Shown here one piece after another: positions 51,556 to 60,950 of a stretch of 64,000 nucleotides of DNA. The notes under the pieces are model-generated. The model did not search any database. It was not told where the DNA came from and saw only the letters and a list, made by a program, of their open reading frames with translations. This stretch comes from UBA6183 sp943372215 (lineage in GTDB: Bacteria; Bacteroidota; Bacteroidia; UKL13-3), in contig CALRXU020000001.1 of the NCBI GenBank assembly GCA_943372215.1, forward strand, positions 1 to 64,000, written 5' to 3'. Position numbers and translations under genes: made by a program. The stretch's first letter is position 1; each line of letters opens with the position of its first letter.

Positions 51556-53079
51556 TTAAGCAGTTGCACTTTGACTTTTAAAAATATCACTAATATAATC
51601 CCTATTATTTGATAAACGTGGCACTTTATGCTGCCCCCCAAGTTTACCATTCTTCTTAAGCCAATTGTAAAACGTACCTTGAGGAACAGCCTTTACAATG
51701 GGCTTCACCATTGCCATATCTTTGTATCGCTTCGCCTCGTAATCACTATTGGCTTGCATCAAGTATTTATCAAGTGTTTCTCTAAAAAGTTCCAAATTCT
51801 GGGGTTGGCTTTCAAACTCAATCAACCATTCATGGGTACCTATTTTGTCCTGTTCAAAGTACAAAGGAGCTGCAGTGTAATCCACCACTTTTACCATGTG
51901 CTCTTCGCATGCCTTGGCAATAGCAAAATCAGCATTTTCAATCACCAACTCTTCTCCAAACGCATTAATAAAATGTTTAGTACGTCCAGTAATCTTAAAT
52001 CTTGGTGGGCTTACTTGGGTAAACTTAATGGTATCCCCAATGATATACCTCCATAAACCCGCATTGGTACTAATAATTACCACGTAGTTTTCATTTGGCT
52101 TAACCTCATCGATGGTATACGTTTTAGGAAATTCATTTCCATACTCGCTCATTGGCATAAACTCATAAAATATGCCATAATCCAACATCAATAACATATC
52201 ATCTCGTTTCAAATCATCCTGAATTCCTAAAAATCCTTCACTGGCATTATACGTTTCCATGTAATGCATATTTGATGATTTAATCAACGATTTAAACCGA
52301 TTTTTATATGGAACAAAACTTACGCCTCCATGTATATACAATTCCAAATTAGGCCAAATATCTATCAGGTTATTTTTACCCGTTACTTCAAACAATTTAT
52401 CAATCAATACCAATGTCCAGGTAGGAACACCACTTATACTGGTTACATCTTCAAAAGAAGTTGCCTTAGCCATTTTTTCAATCTTCTCATCCCAATTATC
52501 CATAATGGCAATACTTAATTCGGGTGTGCGAAAATATTGTGCCCAAAAAGGCATATTTTCCATCATTACTGCACTTAAATCTCCGTAATAAGATTCGCCC
52601 TCATGGTATTTATTAATTTGGTGACTTCCACCCATAATCAATCCCTTGCCATCAAATATTTTACTCTCCTCTTTTTGCAATTGGTAAAACATCAAGGCAT
52701 CTTTACCTCCTTGAAAATGGCAATCCTCCAACGAATCAAAGGTTACAGGAATAAATTTACTTTTAGCTGAGGTTGTTCCGCTAGACTTGGCAAACCAGGT
52801 AATATCTGTGGGCCATAACAAATTTTGCTCACCCTTCATCATCCTATCAATATAGGGCTTATGCGTTTCATAGCTACCTACTGGTACACGTTCCTTATAA
52901 TCTTGAATGCTCTTGATGCTTTTATAATCATATTGCATTCCCCAATCAGTATAACGTGCCTGGTTAATCAATTTGGTAAAAACCTGCTGCTGTGTTTCCG
53001 CAGGATTCTCCATCATAAACTCCACAAAAGGAATTCGCTTTTTTAAATACCACGTTACTAATGAGCCGAAAATAGACAT
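51556..53079 (-). CDS. GH3-family (auxin-responsive-promoter-like) adenylate-forming protein
   Basis: 507 residues. The ATP-binding P-loop-like motif is TWFAKSSGTTSAKSKFIPV. The family's second block is MHYMETYNASEGFLGIQDD, and the TIDEVKPNENYVVIISTNAGLWRYIIGDT run in pieces carries the third. The C-terminal domain (FKITGRTKHFINAFGEELV) matches ANL hinge residues. GH3 proteins in plants conjugate acids to amino acids; in Bacteroidota the substrate is unknown. It ends 11 bp before the OmpA gene. Confidence 0.9.
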   Translation of the reverse strand: MSIFGSLVTWYLKKRIPFVEFMMENPAETQQQVFTKLINQARYTDWGMQYDYKSIKSIQDYKERVPVGSYETHKPYIDRMMKGEQNLLWPTDITWFAKSSGTTSAKSKFIPVTFDSLEDCHFQGGKDALMFYQLQKEESKIFDGKGLIMGGSHQINKYHEGESYYGDLSAVMMENMPFWAQYFRTPELSIAIMDNWDEKIEKMAKATSFEDVTSISGVPTWTLVLIDKLFEVTGKNNLIDIWPNLELYIHGGVSFVPYKNRFKSLIKSSNMHYMETYNASEGFLGIQDDLKRDDMLLMLDYGIFYEFMPMSEYGNEFPKTYTIDEVKPNENYVVIISTNAGLWRYIIGDTIKFTQVSPPRFKITGRTKHFINAFGEELVIENADFAIAKACEEHMVKVVDYTAAPLYFEQDKIGTHEWLIEFESQPQNLELFRETLDKYLMQANSDYEAKRYKDMAMVKPIVKAVPQGTFYNWLKKNGKLGGQHKVPRLSNNRDYISDIFKSQSATA

Positions 53080-53226
53080 AAAGTATTTTGTTGTGGTAAT
53101 TTTACACTAATTTCAACACTAATACAAACCACATTTTAAGCATTAATCGAATGCTCCATTAATAATGGCTTATTATATGGACATTGTTAAGCTGCATTGA
53201 ATTAAGAGCATTTTAATGGTTTCAAG

Positions 53227-54507
53227 CTATTTTGAAACCATGTATTCTTTTGTAAAATCAACAATTAACCTAAACGCCTCGTTGTATTTAGATAACGGAA
53301 GTACCTCTGCTCGATCATCCACATCATGATAAAAATGATAATCGCCCATTAGGTAAAAAAAGAATGATTTTACCCCATTTTCGGTAAAATAATAATGGTC
53401 ACTATTCTGTGCTTTACCTCTTGGTTGTATTGATGGTAGGTAATCACCTGTACTATTTACCAATTGCAAATCCTGGAACTCATCAGGAAACTCTGTTGCA
53501 TTTACCGCAGTTAACCCCTTATCTCCAGTGCCCATAAGATCTAGGTTAAGCAACAGGGCTATTTTTTTTAAGGGGAAAAGAGGTTGTTGGGTGTAATAAT
53601 ATGAGCCAATCAATCCAGCTTCTTCCGCTGCAAAAAAGATAAACGCCACGTTATACTCAGGTTTGTTTTTACTATAATACTTAACCAAATCAAGCAACAT
53701 GGCCACACCACTTGCATTATCATTGGCTCCAGGAAAAATGGCTTCTTTGCCCATCATACCTAAATGATCATAATGAGCAGTAAAAACTACGAAGGAATCT
53801 TTGTATTTACTCCCTGTAAAGTATCCCGCAACATTTTGTGTATTGTGTCCTTTTAACTGTGGCTCTACAATAATTTTTGCACTTGTTTGGTGTGGCTTTA
53901 ACAATCCCTCCTTAACATCAATCCGAACAAAGGGATCCCAGCTTGTTGAAACACTCCATAACAGCTTTTTCTCTGAAGCGTTAATAATTCCTTTTGCCTT
54001 CAACCCATTTTGTTCAATGCTTTTGAGCCTATCCTCATGCAATAACTTTTTGCCCTTAAGTTGATGAAGAACAATAAAACTGTTTCTTAAGAATTTTTTC
54101 TCCAATTTGCGGTAGCTAGACTCATTGTCAATCATTGCACTATCAACCCATACCAAATTGAAAGTACCGGAAATAGGAGGACATCCAGCACTTACTACAT
54201 AATGTTCACCGGGTACCAATGCACGATTATCAACAACAAAAAGTACTTCTTCAGAAAAAGTATTCACCTGAAAAGCAAAAGGCTGAAAATAATCAGGGGT
54301 AAAAGACCTCAATTTTGCATTTCTAAGCTCTTCTCTTATGTATTCTGCTGCTTTTTTGTCTCCATTTTTAACATAGCCCCTTCCAGCCATTTCAACACTG
54401 CACAAATCTTTAATCACTTTTTGTACATATTCCAAATCTTGGGCGTTACCGAAAAGCGATAAACAAAGCGTTAAAATAATACCATAAATACGATATCTGT
54501 TTAGCAT
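53227..54507 (-). CDS. M28-family zinc peptidase, exported
   Basis: 426 residues. A signal peptide (YGIILTLCLSLFGNA) precedes the protein. Zinc ligands sit in FTAHYDHLGMMG (His, Asp region), PGANDNASGVAMLLDL (Asp), FFAAEEAGLIGSYYY (Glu pair) and NSDHYYFTENG (His). A PA-like insert lies before them. It is a probable secreted or periplasmic aminopeptidase. It is monocistronic; no T9SS sorting domain is seen. Confidence 0.9.
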   Translation of the reverse strand: MLNRYRIYGIILTLCLSLFGNAQDLEYVQKVIKDLCSVEMAGRGYVKNGDKKAAEYIREELRNAKLRSFTPDYFQPFAFQVNTFSEEVLFVVDNRALVPGEHYVVSAGCPPISGTFNLVWVDSAMIDNESSYRKLEKKFLRNSFIVLHQLKGKKLLHEDRLKSIEQNGLKAKGIINASEKKLLWSVSTSWDPFVRIDVKEGLLKPHQTSAKIIVEPQLKGHNTQNVAGYFTGSKYKDSFVVFTAHYDHLGMMGKEAIFPGANDNASGVAMLLDLVKYYSKNKPEYNVAFIFFAAEEAGLIGSYYYTQQPLFPLKKIALLLNLDLMGTGDKGLTAVNATEFPDEFQDLQLVNSTGDYLPSIQPRGKAQNSDHYYFTENGVKSFFFYLMGDYHFYHDVDDRAEVLPLSKYNEAFRLIVDFTKEYMVSK

Positions 54508-54557
54508 ATGCGCGTGTATTAGCTAGCCCTAGTTTATATTGAAATAATAAGCACCGC

Positions 54558-54812
54558 TTATCTTGCGGCCACTAAAGTAAAATCATAGCTCTCCATGATT
54601 AAATTAGCCAACAACTTTTTGCAAGCCGTTTCTATCATTTCGTTTGCTTCGGTTTCATTAGCTGCTTCTATTTCTAAAGTGATTCTTTTACCAATTCTAA
54701 CATTGGTTATTTGAGGTAAGCCTATATTTTGCATACTTCCGCTAACGGCTTTGCCTTGTGGGTCTAAAAGTGCCTTATGTGGCATAACATTAATATGAGC
54801 CTCAAATTTCAT
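54558..54812 (-). CDS. purS: PurS subunit of FGAM synthase
   Basis: 84 residues from the ATG at 54812. The small PurS fold is plain: FEAHINVMPHKALLDPQGKA, VRIGKRITLEIEA, MIETACKKLLANLIMESYDF. It joins PurL and PurQ to amidate formylglycinamide ribotide in purine synthesis. The PurL and PurQ genes are not in the window. The start overlaps the end of pssA by 11 bp, so the two are translated together, an odd pairing of phospholipid and purine genes. Confidence 0.9.
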   Translation of the reverse strand: MKFEAHINVMPHKALLDPQGKAVSGSMQNIGLPQITNVRIGKRITLEIEAANETEANEMIETACKKLLANLIMESYDFTLVAAR

Positions 54813-55515
54813 GCGTTGTTTTTTTAGTGATGATATGATAAATGAAAGAAATAATAATATATAATATAATCGCAAATGTAATTCCAGCAAATTTAAAAAC
54901 AATTATACTAAACAAGCTAGTCCCTATTAAAATAAAGCGCTGTTCATTTCCCTTAAACGAAAAATGCTTAAACTTTAGTGCAATGAGTGGAAAGTTAGCT
55001 ACCAATAAATAAGCTGACAAAATTGGAAATACCATTAAAAACGTATGGTGCTGAATAATTTCTGTTAATCCATAAGTATCATGTTGTAAAACCAAAGCAA
55101 GACTCCCGATAAACATAGCATTAGCAGGCGTTGGCACTCCAATAAAATGGTCCGTTTGCCTAGTATCAATATTGAATTTAGCCAACCTTACCGCTGAAAA
55201 AATGATAATAAAGAACGATAAATAAGGCAAAAGGCTTTCCTCGCCAAAAGAACTCCTGCTTATATAAAAAAATATAAAACCAGGAACCACACCAAAACTA
55301 ACCATATCTGCCAATGAGTCAAGCTGTTTACCAAGTTCACCACTCACCTTTAATAACCTGGCTGCAAATCCATCAAAAAAATCAAGTATTGCAGCTGCTC
55401 CCATCAGCAAAGCTGCATTTGCAATATCACCATTTAAAGCAAAAATAATGGCAAAACAACCACACAAAAGGTTGCCCAAAGTAATGGTGTTAGGAATATG
55501 TTTTAATAAATTCAT
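54802..55515 (-). CDS. pssA: CDP-diacylglycerol-serine O-phosphatidyltransferase
   Basis: 237 residues from the ATG at 55515, with about seven membrane segments. The CDP-alcohol phosphotransferase motif is FDGFAARLLKVSGELGK followed by QLDSLAD, i.e. DGxxAR(x)8GxxxDxxxD, intact. It makes phosphatidylserine, precursor of phosphatidylethanolamine, at the inner membrane. Its last 11 bases overlap purS. The hydrophobic C-terminus is typical. Confidence 0.92.
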   Translation of the reverse strand: MNLLKHIPNTITLGNLLCGCFAIIFALNGDIANAALLMGAAAILDFFDGFAARLLKVSGELGKQLDSLADMVSFGVVPGFIFFYISRSSFGEESLLPYLSFFIIIFSAVRLAKFNIDTRQTDHFIGVPTPANAMFIGSLALVLQHDTYGLTEIIQHHTFLMVFPILSAYLLVANFPLIALKFKHFSFKGNEQRFILIGTSLFSIIVFKFAGITFAIILYIIISFIYHIITKKTTHEI

Positions 55516-55591
55516 GTTATCTATAACTCCTGCAAATAAATAGCTATTTATTGAGGTTATAAAATTGACTTTCATATTACTTTTAATTGTT

Positions 55592-55599
55592 TATTTTTG
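55592..55599 (+). promoter_or_regulatory. -7 element TATTTTTG 3 bp before exported protein start
   Basis: Perfect TAnnTTTG, immediately before the ATG at 55603. A leaderless mRNA is predicted. Confidence 0.55.
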
Positions 55600-55602
55600 A
55601 TT

Positions 55603-56091
55603 ATGACATTTTCTTTAAAAAAAGTACTCCTTACCTTATTTTTAGGGCTTTTGTTTCTGTCAGGTTATACGCAACAAACCGCTAATACTGTAACCATTAC
55701 CAACCAAAACGGGAAAAAAGTACTGTTTAAGATTAAAACCCAAAAAATAGAATGGGTTAATGGTAAGGTTAACTTGGCCTTCACTTCTACTGATGGCAAG
55801 TTACTTCAAATCACCAATATTGCCGAAACCACTTTGAAAGATACCACTTTTCGAAGTAATGCTGTAATGGCGGTGCTCATTACGGATAGTTTCACCTTTA
55901 AGCCAATCAAACGTATTGCACCGCTTGTTGAAATAGTTTGCGAAGGAGCGAAAAAAGGCAAAGAAGTTTCCTTTATTATTCAAGGGAGCTTATTTTATGC
56001 AAAAAACGCTTACCGCTATCGTATTACCTATACCGGTGTATTACCCGAAAAAAAGTTTACCAGTACCTATAGAAAAAATCTACAGCAATAA
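55603..56091 (+). CDS. Small exported protein, unknown
   Basis: 162 residues from the ATG at 55603; the TTG two codons earlier is inside the promoter. The signal peptide is VLLTLFLGLLFLSGYTQQ. The mature part has a beta-rich pattern (VTITNQNGKKVLFKIKTQ, KGKEVSFIIQGSLFYAK) without a recognised family. It may form a small beta barrel or sandwich. The subtilisin gene starts 28 bp later in the same direction, so they may be co-expressed. Confidence 0.6.
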   Translation: MTFSLKKVLLTLFLGLLFLSGYTQQTANTVTITNQNGKKVLFKIKTQKIEWVNGKVNLAFTSTDGKLLQITNIAETTLKDTTFRSNAVMAVLITDSFTFKPIKRIAPLVEIVCEGAKKGKEVSFIIQGSLFYAKNAYRYRITYTGVLPEKKFTSTYRKNLQQ

Positions 56092-56119
56092 TAAACCCTC
56101 TCATTACAATACCTAAAAC

Positions 56120-59100
56120 ATGAAAAAGATCTTACTGCACGCTTGTTTAATTTGCTCACTGGCAACAGTTGGTTATGCTCAAAACATTGAGCAGCCTTCA
56201 ATAGAAACGGCAAAACTGATTGAGGAACGCCTTTCCGCTAAATATGTACTTGAAAAACAACAACTGGATAAAATATTGAGCGATAGAAACCTTCCAGAAC
56301 GGATTGAAAGTGCAACAGGAAGGATAAAACAAGCTGCCTATGTTACCAAAACAGGTCATATTGTTTACACGGTCACCTCAAACATTGGGGCTGGAAGAAC
56401 TTTATCTACCAATAAAGTTTGGCCGGGGGGGGCTTCAGGAACCTCATTAACAGGGCAAAATATGCCGAATCGCTTAGGTATCTGGGATGGAGGTGCTGTG
56501 CTTACCACTCATCAGGAATTTGGTGGGCGTGTAACACAAACTGATGGTGCCCCAACACTTAGTAACCATGCCACGCATGTTGCAGGAACCATGATTGCGG
56601 CAGGGGTAGATCCAGAGGCAAAAGGGATGGCTTATTTGGCTACACTTAAAGCATACGACTGGAACAACGATTTATCAGAAATGGCACAAGCCGCCAACGC
56701 TGGGATGCTCATTTCAAACCACTCTTATGGAAATATTACAGGATGGGACTATGATGATGCAAATGCGCGCTGGGAATGGTATGGCGACCCTGCGGTAAGC
56801 ACCGCGGAGGATTATAAGTTTGGGATTTATGATGACAGGGCAAAAGAGTGGGATGATTTGGCAATTGCATACCCTAACTACCTGATTTGTAAAGCTGCCG
56901 GAAATGACCGTGGGGATAATAAAAACGGCACAACCTGGTATTATTCAAATGGTACATTAGGGACAGGAACTGCCCCAGCAGCTGATGGTGGTGCCTTAGG
57001 GTTTGATTGCATATCTACTTATGCAAATGCCAAAAATATTTTAACCGTTGGTGCGGTAAATAAAATTGGAGGAAATACCGGAAATGGCTGGACTCAGACC
57101 AGTGATGTGGTGATGAGTAGCTTTAGCGGCTGGGGACCAACAGATGATGGCAGGATTAAACCAGATATTGTAGCACCAGGCGTTTCTATGAAATCCAGCA
57201 TTTCAACAGGAACAACCAATTACGATGTTTATCAGGGGACTTCAATGGCCACTCCAGCAGTATCGGGTTCATTATTGCTTATCCAACAACACTATGCGGC
57301 ACGTAAAAGCTCGTTCATGCGCTCTGCCACCCTTAAGGCTTTGGTTATTCATACTGCTGATGAGGCCGGAAATATTGGACCAGATTATCGTTTTGGCTGG
57401 GGCCTTATGAATACCGCTTCCGCTGTTAAATTTATTAACGATTCAAATTACAACCGCTTGCAAGAGCGCACATTAACAAATGGGCAGCCACAAAGCCTAC
57501 AGTTTAGTGCTGATGCAGGTAAACCTTTAAAAGTAACCATTTGTTGGACTGACGTTTCTGGCACCCCCGTATCTTCAAATTTTTTGGATAACAACACCAA
57601 AATGCTGGTAAACGACTTGGACATCAAACTCGTAAGAAATAGCGACAACACTACTTTTAACCCATACATACTAGACCCTGCCAATCCAAATGCAGCCGCA
57701 ACAACAGGAGATAATTTTCGAGACAATGTGGAGATGATTAATATTACCGCACCACAAGCTGGTAATTACACACTTACCATTTCGCATAAGGGATTGTTAA
57801 GCGGAGGAAGTCAGCGTTTCAGTCTACTCATTAGTAATGGCGTTGAAAAACCGTTAGCACTCTTTACCGCAAGCCGTGCTGTATTGTGTGCGGGCCAATC
57901 AGTTAATTTCAATGATATTTCAACAGGAGCCATTTCGCAACGCATCTGGTATTTTCCCGGAGGAACCCCATCAACCTCTACGGCAGTTAATCCTATAGTA
58001 ACTTATAACAATGCGGGTTATTATCCAGTGGCGTTAAAAGTAACTGGTGGGTTAGGTACTGACTCTACCTACCGCACAGATTTTATTAATGTGGGCGGAT
58101 TAAACTTACCGTTTAACGAAACTTTTGAAATAAACTCCCCAACGGCCAACTCATGGCAGATTGTTAACCCAGATGCTGCCATTACTTGGGAACCGAAAAA
58201 TATTTCAGGAACAACCCCTGGAAGTTTAGCCATGAGCATGCAGTTTTTTGATTATAACTCGGTAGGGCAACGAGACGGCTTAGTGTCACCTACATTAAAT
58301 TTAAAATCACATACCAATATTAACTTAACTTTTAAACACGCCTATACCAAATTTGCAACCAGTGACCCAAGCGATAGTTTAGTGATTTATGCAAGTACAA
58401 ATTGCGGTAGCTCTTGGATTAGATTAGCCAGCTTTGGTGAGAATGGAACAGGAACCTTTGGTACATTTGGCAAAAATGGCATCAACACCTATGCAAGCGA
58501 CCAGTCTTTTTCACCAGCCAACGCATCCCAATGGTGCGGTGGAGCAGTTGGAACCGCTGGTTGCAAAACCGTTTCTTTAAACCAATTTGCAGGGCAACCA
58601 AGTGTACAATTAAAGTTTGAAGGGTACAGCAACTTTAGCAACAACTTGTATATAGATAATATTGCTGTTGACGGCACACCTATAAAACCTGTTGCAGCAT
58701 TTCAAGCGGCTAAAACAAATGGATGCGTTGCTGAAGGCATTCAGTTTAGCGATAAATCAGAGAACATACCAACCAGTTGGAATTGGACTTTTGTGGGAGG
58801 AACGCCTGCAACTTCAACAGCAAAAAACCCTGTAGTTTCTTATGCCCAAACCGGCAGTTATCTGGTAAAACTTAAAGTAGCCAATATAACTGGAGCTGAT
58901 AGCATTGAAATTGCCAATTATGTTAACATAGTGGTACCACCCAAAGCTCCAAACATCAAAGCCAATGGACCAACAGAGTTTTGTCTTGGAGACAGTGTAC
59001 TGTTAAGTACCGATAGTACTGGCAACAATATTTGGTATGCAAATAATATTGTAGTAGCTCAAAATGTGGGGCAGTTATACGCCAAAGAAAATGGCAATTA

Positions 59101-59938
59101 CCGCGTTGCTAAAAGCAATGGCAGTTGCGAGGCTTCATCAACTATTGCCATTAAAGCAGGAGTTAAACCGTTACCTCCTACCATTAACTCAAGCATTACA
59201 ACCGGAACCGCCTTTTGCCCAGGAACAACAGTTACCTTAACATCTGATGCTTCAACAGGAAACCAATGGTATAGAAACAACTCCCTAATCCCAACAGGCA
59301 CAGGAGTAACTTTGCCAGTAACTGATTCTGGCAGTTATACGGTAACTACTAAACCTAATGGTTGTACCTCAAATCCATCCTTACCTAAAGCATTAAGTTT
59401 GTTACCAAGACCATCTGTTGGCAGTATTACTGGTGCTGATCAGCCAGTAAGGGGAGAATCTACCCCTTATTCAGTTACCCCAGATGCCAACCTCACATTT
59501 GTGTGGAATGCTGTAAATGGAACTGTGTTAAGCGGAAATAACACCGCCAATGTAAACATTCGTTTCAATAGCCTTGGTACTGGAACACTTTCTGTAAGTT
59601 CTAAATCAGCAGCAGGCTGCTTAAGCTTACCAAGTACCAAGCAGGTAAATACGCAGCCACCAGTTGGTTTAGCGCAATATGAGTTTCTTCAACAATTGCA
59701 GGTATACCCTATTCCAACCAAAAATAGCCTTACTTTAGAAATTGACGCTTTAAAGGCTCACACGGCACAATTAAAAATAGTAAACCTACTGGGGCAAACA
59801 ATGCAACAAAACAACCTGAGTATTGTTAATGGTAAACAGTTTCACCCAATAGACCTTACTCAATTTAGTAAGGGCATCTACTTTATAGAGCTTTATTACA
59901 ATGAGAGCAAAATTGTAAAGAGAATAGTTGTTGAATAA
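56120..59938 (+). CDS. T9SS cargo: subtilisin-like (S8) protease with PKD and Ig-like domains
   Basis: 1272 residues. A signal peptide (LLHACLICSLATVGYAQ) and a propeptide precede the S8 domain: Asp123 (GIWDGG), His153 (HATHVAGT) and Ser375 (GTSMATPAVSG), with Asn in the oxyanion region of KAAGNDRG. A jelly-roll-type P-like domain follows. At least two PKD domains (FTASRAVLCAGQSVNF, FQAAKTNGCVAEGIQF, each followed by WTFVGGTP-like WYFPGGTPSTS) alternate with a MAM/CUB-like unit and Ig-like modules. The C-terminal T9SS sorting domain is VYPIPTKNSLTLEI to FSKGIYFIELYY. It should be secreted and surface-anchored, degrading proteins. Confidence 0.92.
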   Translation: MKKILLHACLICSLATVGYAQNIEQPSIETAKLIEERLSAKYVLEKQQLDKILSDRNLPERIESATGRIKQAAYVTKTGHIVYTVTSNIGAGRTLSTNKVWPGGASGTSLTGQNMPNRLGIWDGGAVLTTHQEFGGRVTQTDGAPTLSNHATHVAGTMIAAGVDPEAKGMAYLATLKAYDWNNDLSEMAQAANAGMLISNHSYGNITGWDYDDANARWEWYGDPAVSTAEDYKFGIYDDRAKEWDDLAIAYPNYLICKAAGNDRGDNKNGTTWYYSNGTLGTGTAPAADGGALGFDCISTYANAKNILTVGAVNKIGGNTGNGWTQTSDVVMSSFSGWGPTDDGRIKPDIVAPGVSMKSSISTGTTNYDVYQGTSMATPAVSGSLLLIQQHYAARKSSFMRSATLKALVIHTADEAGNIGPDYRFGWGLMNTASAVKFINDSNYNRLQERTLTNGQPQSLQFSADAGKPLKVTICWTDVSGTPVSSNFLDNNTKMLVNDLDIKLVRNSDNTTFNPYILDPANPNAAATTGDNFRDNVEMINITAPQAGNYTLTISHKGLLSGGSQRFSLLISNGVEKPLALFTASRAVLCAGQSVNFNDISTGAISQRIWYFPGGTPSTSTAVNPIVTYNNAGYYPVALKVTGGLGTDSTYRTDFINVGGLNLPFNETFEINSPTANSWQIVNPDAAITWEPKNISGTTPGSLAMSMQFFDYNSVGQRDGLVSPTLNLKSHTNINLTFKHAYTKFATSDPSDSLVIYASTNCGSSWIRLASFGENGTGTFGTFGKNGINTYASDQSFSPANASQWCGGAVGTAGCKTVSLNQFAGQPSVQLKFEGYSNFSNNLYIDNIAVDGTPIKPVAAFQAAKTNGCVAEGIQFSDKSENIPTSWNWTFVGGTPATSTAKNPVVSYAQTGSYLVKLKVANITGADSIEIANYVNIVVPPKAPNIKANGPTEFCLGDSVLLSTDSTGNNIWYANNIVVAQNVGQLYAKENGNYRVAKSNGSCEASSTIAIKAGVKPLPPTINSSITTGTAFCPGTTVTLTSDASTGNQWYRNNSLIPTGTGVTLPVTDSGSYTVTTKPNGCTSNPSLPKALSLLPRPSVGSITGADQPVRGESTPYSVTPDANLTFVWNAVNGTVLSGNNTANVNIRFNSLGTGTLSVSSKSAAGCLSLPSTKQVNTQPPVGLAQYEFLQQLQVYPIPTKNSLTLEIDALKAHTAQLKIVNLLGQTMQQNNLSIVNGKQFHPIDLTQFSKGIYFIELYYNESKIVKRIVVE

Positions 59939-59961
59939 ATTTCACGAACAATAACACAACG

Positions 59962-59997
59962 ATGGGCTGGCTCTAAAGTAACTTGGAGCCAGCCCAT
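59962..59997. terminator. Hairpin terminator after the subtilisin
   Basis: 12-bp arms ATGGGCTGGCTC (59962-59973) and its complement (59986-59997), then TGCTTTT. The gap to 60351 (413 bp) holds nothing else I can recognise. Confidence 0.75.
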
Positions 59998-60351
59998 TGC
60001 TTTTAAACGCACTGCCTTTCCGATAATTAGTAAATGAAACAAACCTTCCTTCTGACTAACGAAGCCAGAACCCACGGCATATTAAAATAAGAAGATGTAT
60101 TGCTTTATAAAGCTAAACGGCTAAATGCCATTAGGGTAAAACCTTGCATTAACTGAGCTGTTGCAAATCTAAGTTCATATTATCTTGCTTATTAGAAACA
60201 CCTGATAACCCAAAACAAGATTATTTACCTCCGAAAATGAATAAGCATTCTATAAAATCAATGAACAGAAAAATTAGGGAATCAATTTAGGCAACCATAT
60301 TAATGGAGGAGCGATTTAATTCGAAAAACATGGCCTATTAGGCAATTACTG

Positions 60352-60873
60352 CTAATCTTGAACAAAAAGGGCTTTTAACTCGGTAGCTTCATCGGGCTTC
60401 ATTTTCCCAGCAAGAATCAATCTAAGCTGCCTTCTTCGCAAAGCGCCCTCAAATTTCCTTTGTTCATCTTCCGTTTCAGGCTTTAACTCGGGTACTTTTA
60501 CTGGAGTGCCATTTCTGTCTAATGAAACAAACGTATAATAAGCCTCGTTGCTTTTAAACTTCTCACCAGATGGAATATTCTCTGCCCAAACACCAATGTG
60601 AATTTCCATTGAAGTATTAAACGCACGGGTAACCCTGGCCTCTAAAGTAACCACGTCCCCCAGTTTAATGCTCTTTCCAAAACTTACACTATCAACCGAA
60701 GCCGTTACCACGATTTTACCACTGTGTTTTTGCCCTGTAATAGCAGCTACAATATCCATCCAATGCAGTAATCTTCCACCCATTAAATTGTTTAATGTAT
60801 TTGTATCGTTAGGCAATACCAATTCATTCATAATAGTTACTGATTCTCCAGGCGTTTTTACAATGTTATTCAT
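60352..60873 (-). CDS. Acyl-CoA thioesterase (YciA/hotdog type)
   Basis: 173 residues. The catalytic stretch ANNLNNLMGGRLLHWMD-like (LPNDTNTLNNLMGGRLLHW) fits N-x(8)-GG in YciA/BFIT enzymes. VVTASVDSVSFGKSIKLGDVV and TSMEIHIGVWAE are the following strands. The tail is charged (EDEQRKFEGALRRRQLRL). It should hydrolyse acyl-CoA in the cytosol. A terminator separates it from the gene upstream. Confidence 0.88.
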   Translation of the reverse strand: MNNIVKTPGESVTIMNELVLPNDTNTLNNLMGGRLLHWMDIVAAITGQKHSGKIVVTASVDSVSFGKSIKLGDVVTLEARVTRAFNTSMEIHIGVWAENIPSGEKFKSNEAYYTFVSLDRNGTPVKVPELKPETEDEQRKFEGALRRRQLRLILAGKMKPDEATELKALFVQD

Positions 60874-60900
60874 GCTTCAAATTTAGTTGAATAAGGACAT

Positions 60901-60937
60901 AAAAAAAGGGGCTCCGTATAACGAAGCCCCTTTTTTT
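60901..60937. terminator. Rho-independent terminator of the giant surface protein
   Basis: A7 GGGGCTCCG - TATAA - CGAAGCCCC T7: paired arms with one mismatch, flanked by A and T runs on the two sides, so it can act in both directions. Confidence 0.85.
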
Positions 60938-60950
60938 GTTATCAATTCTG

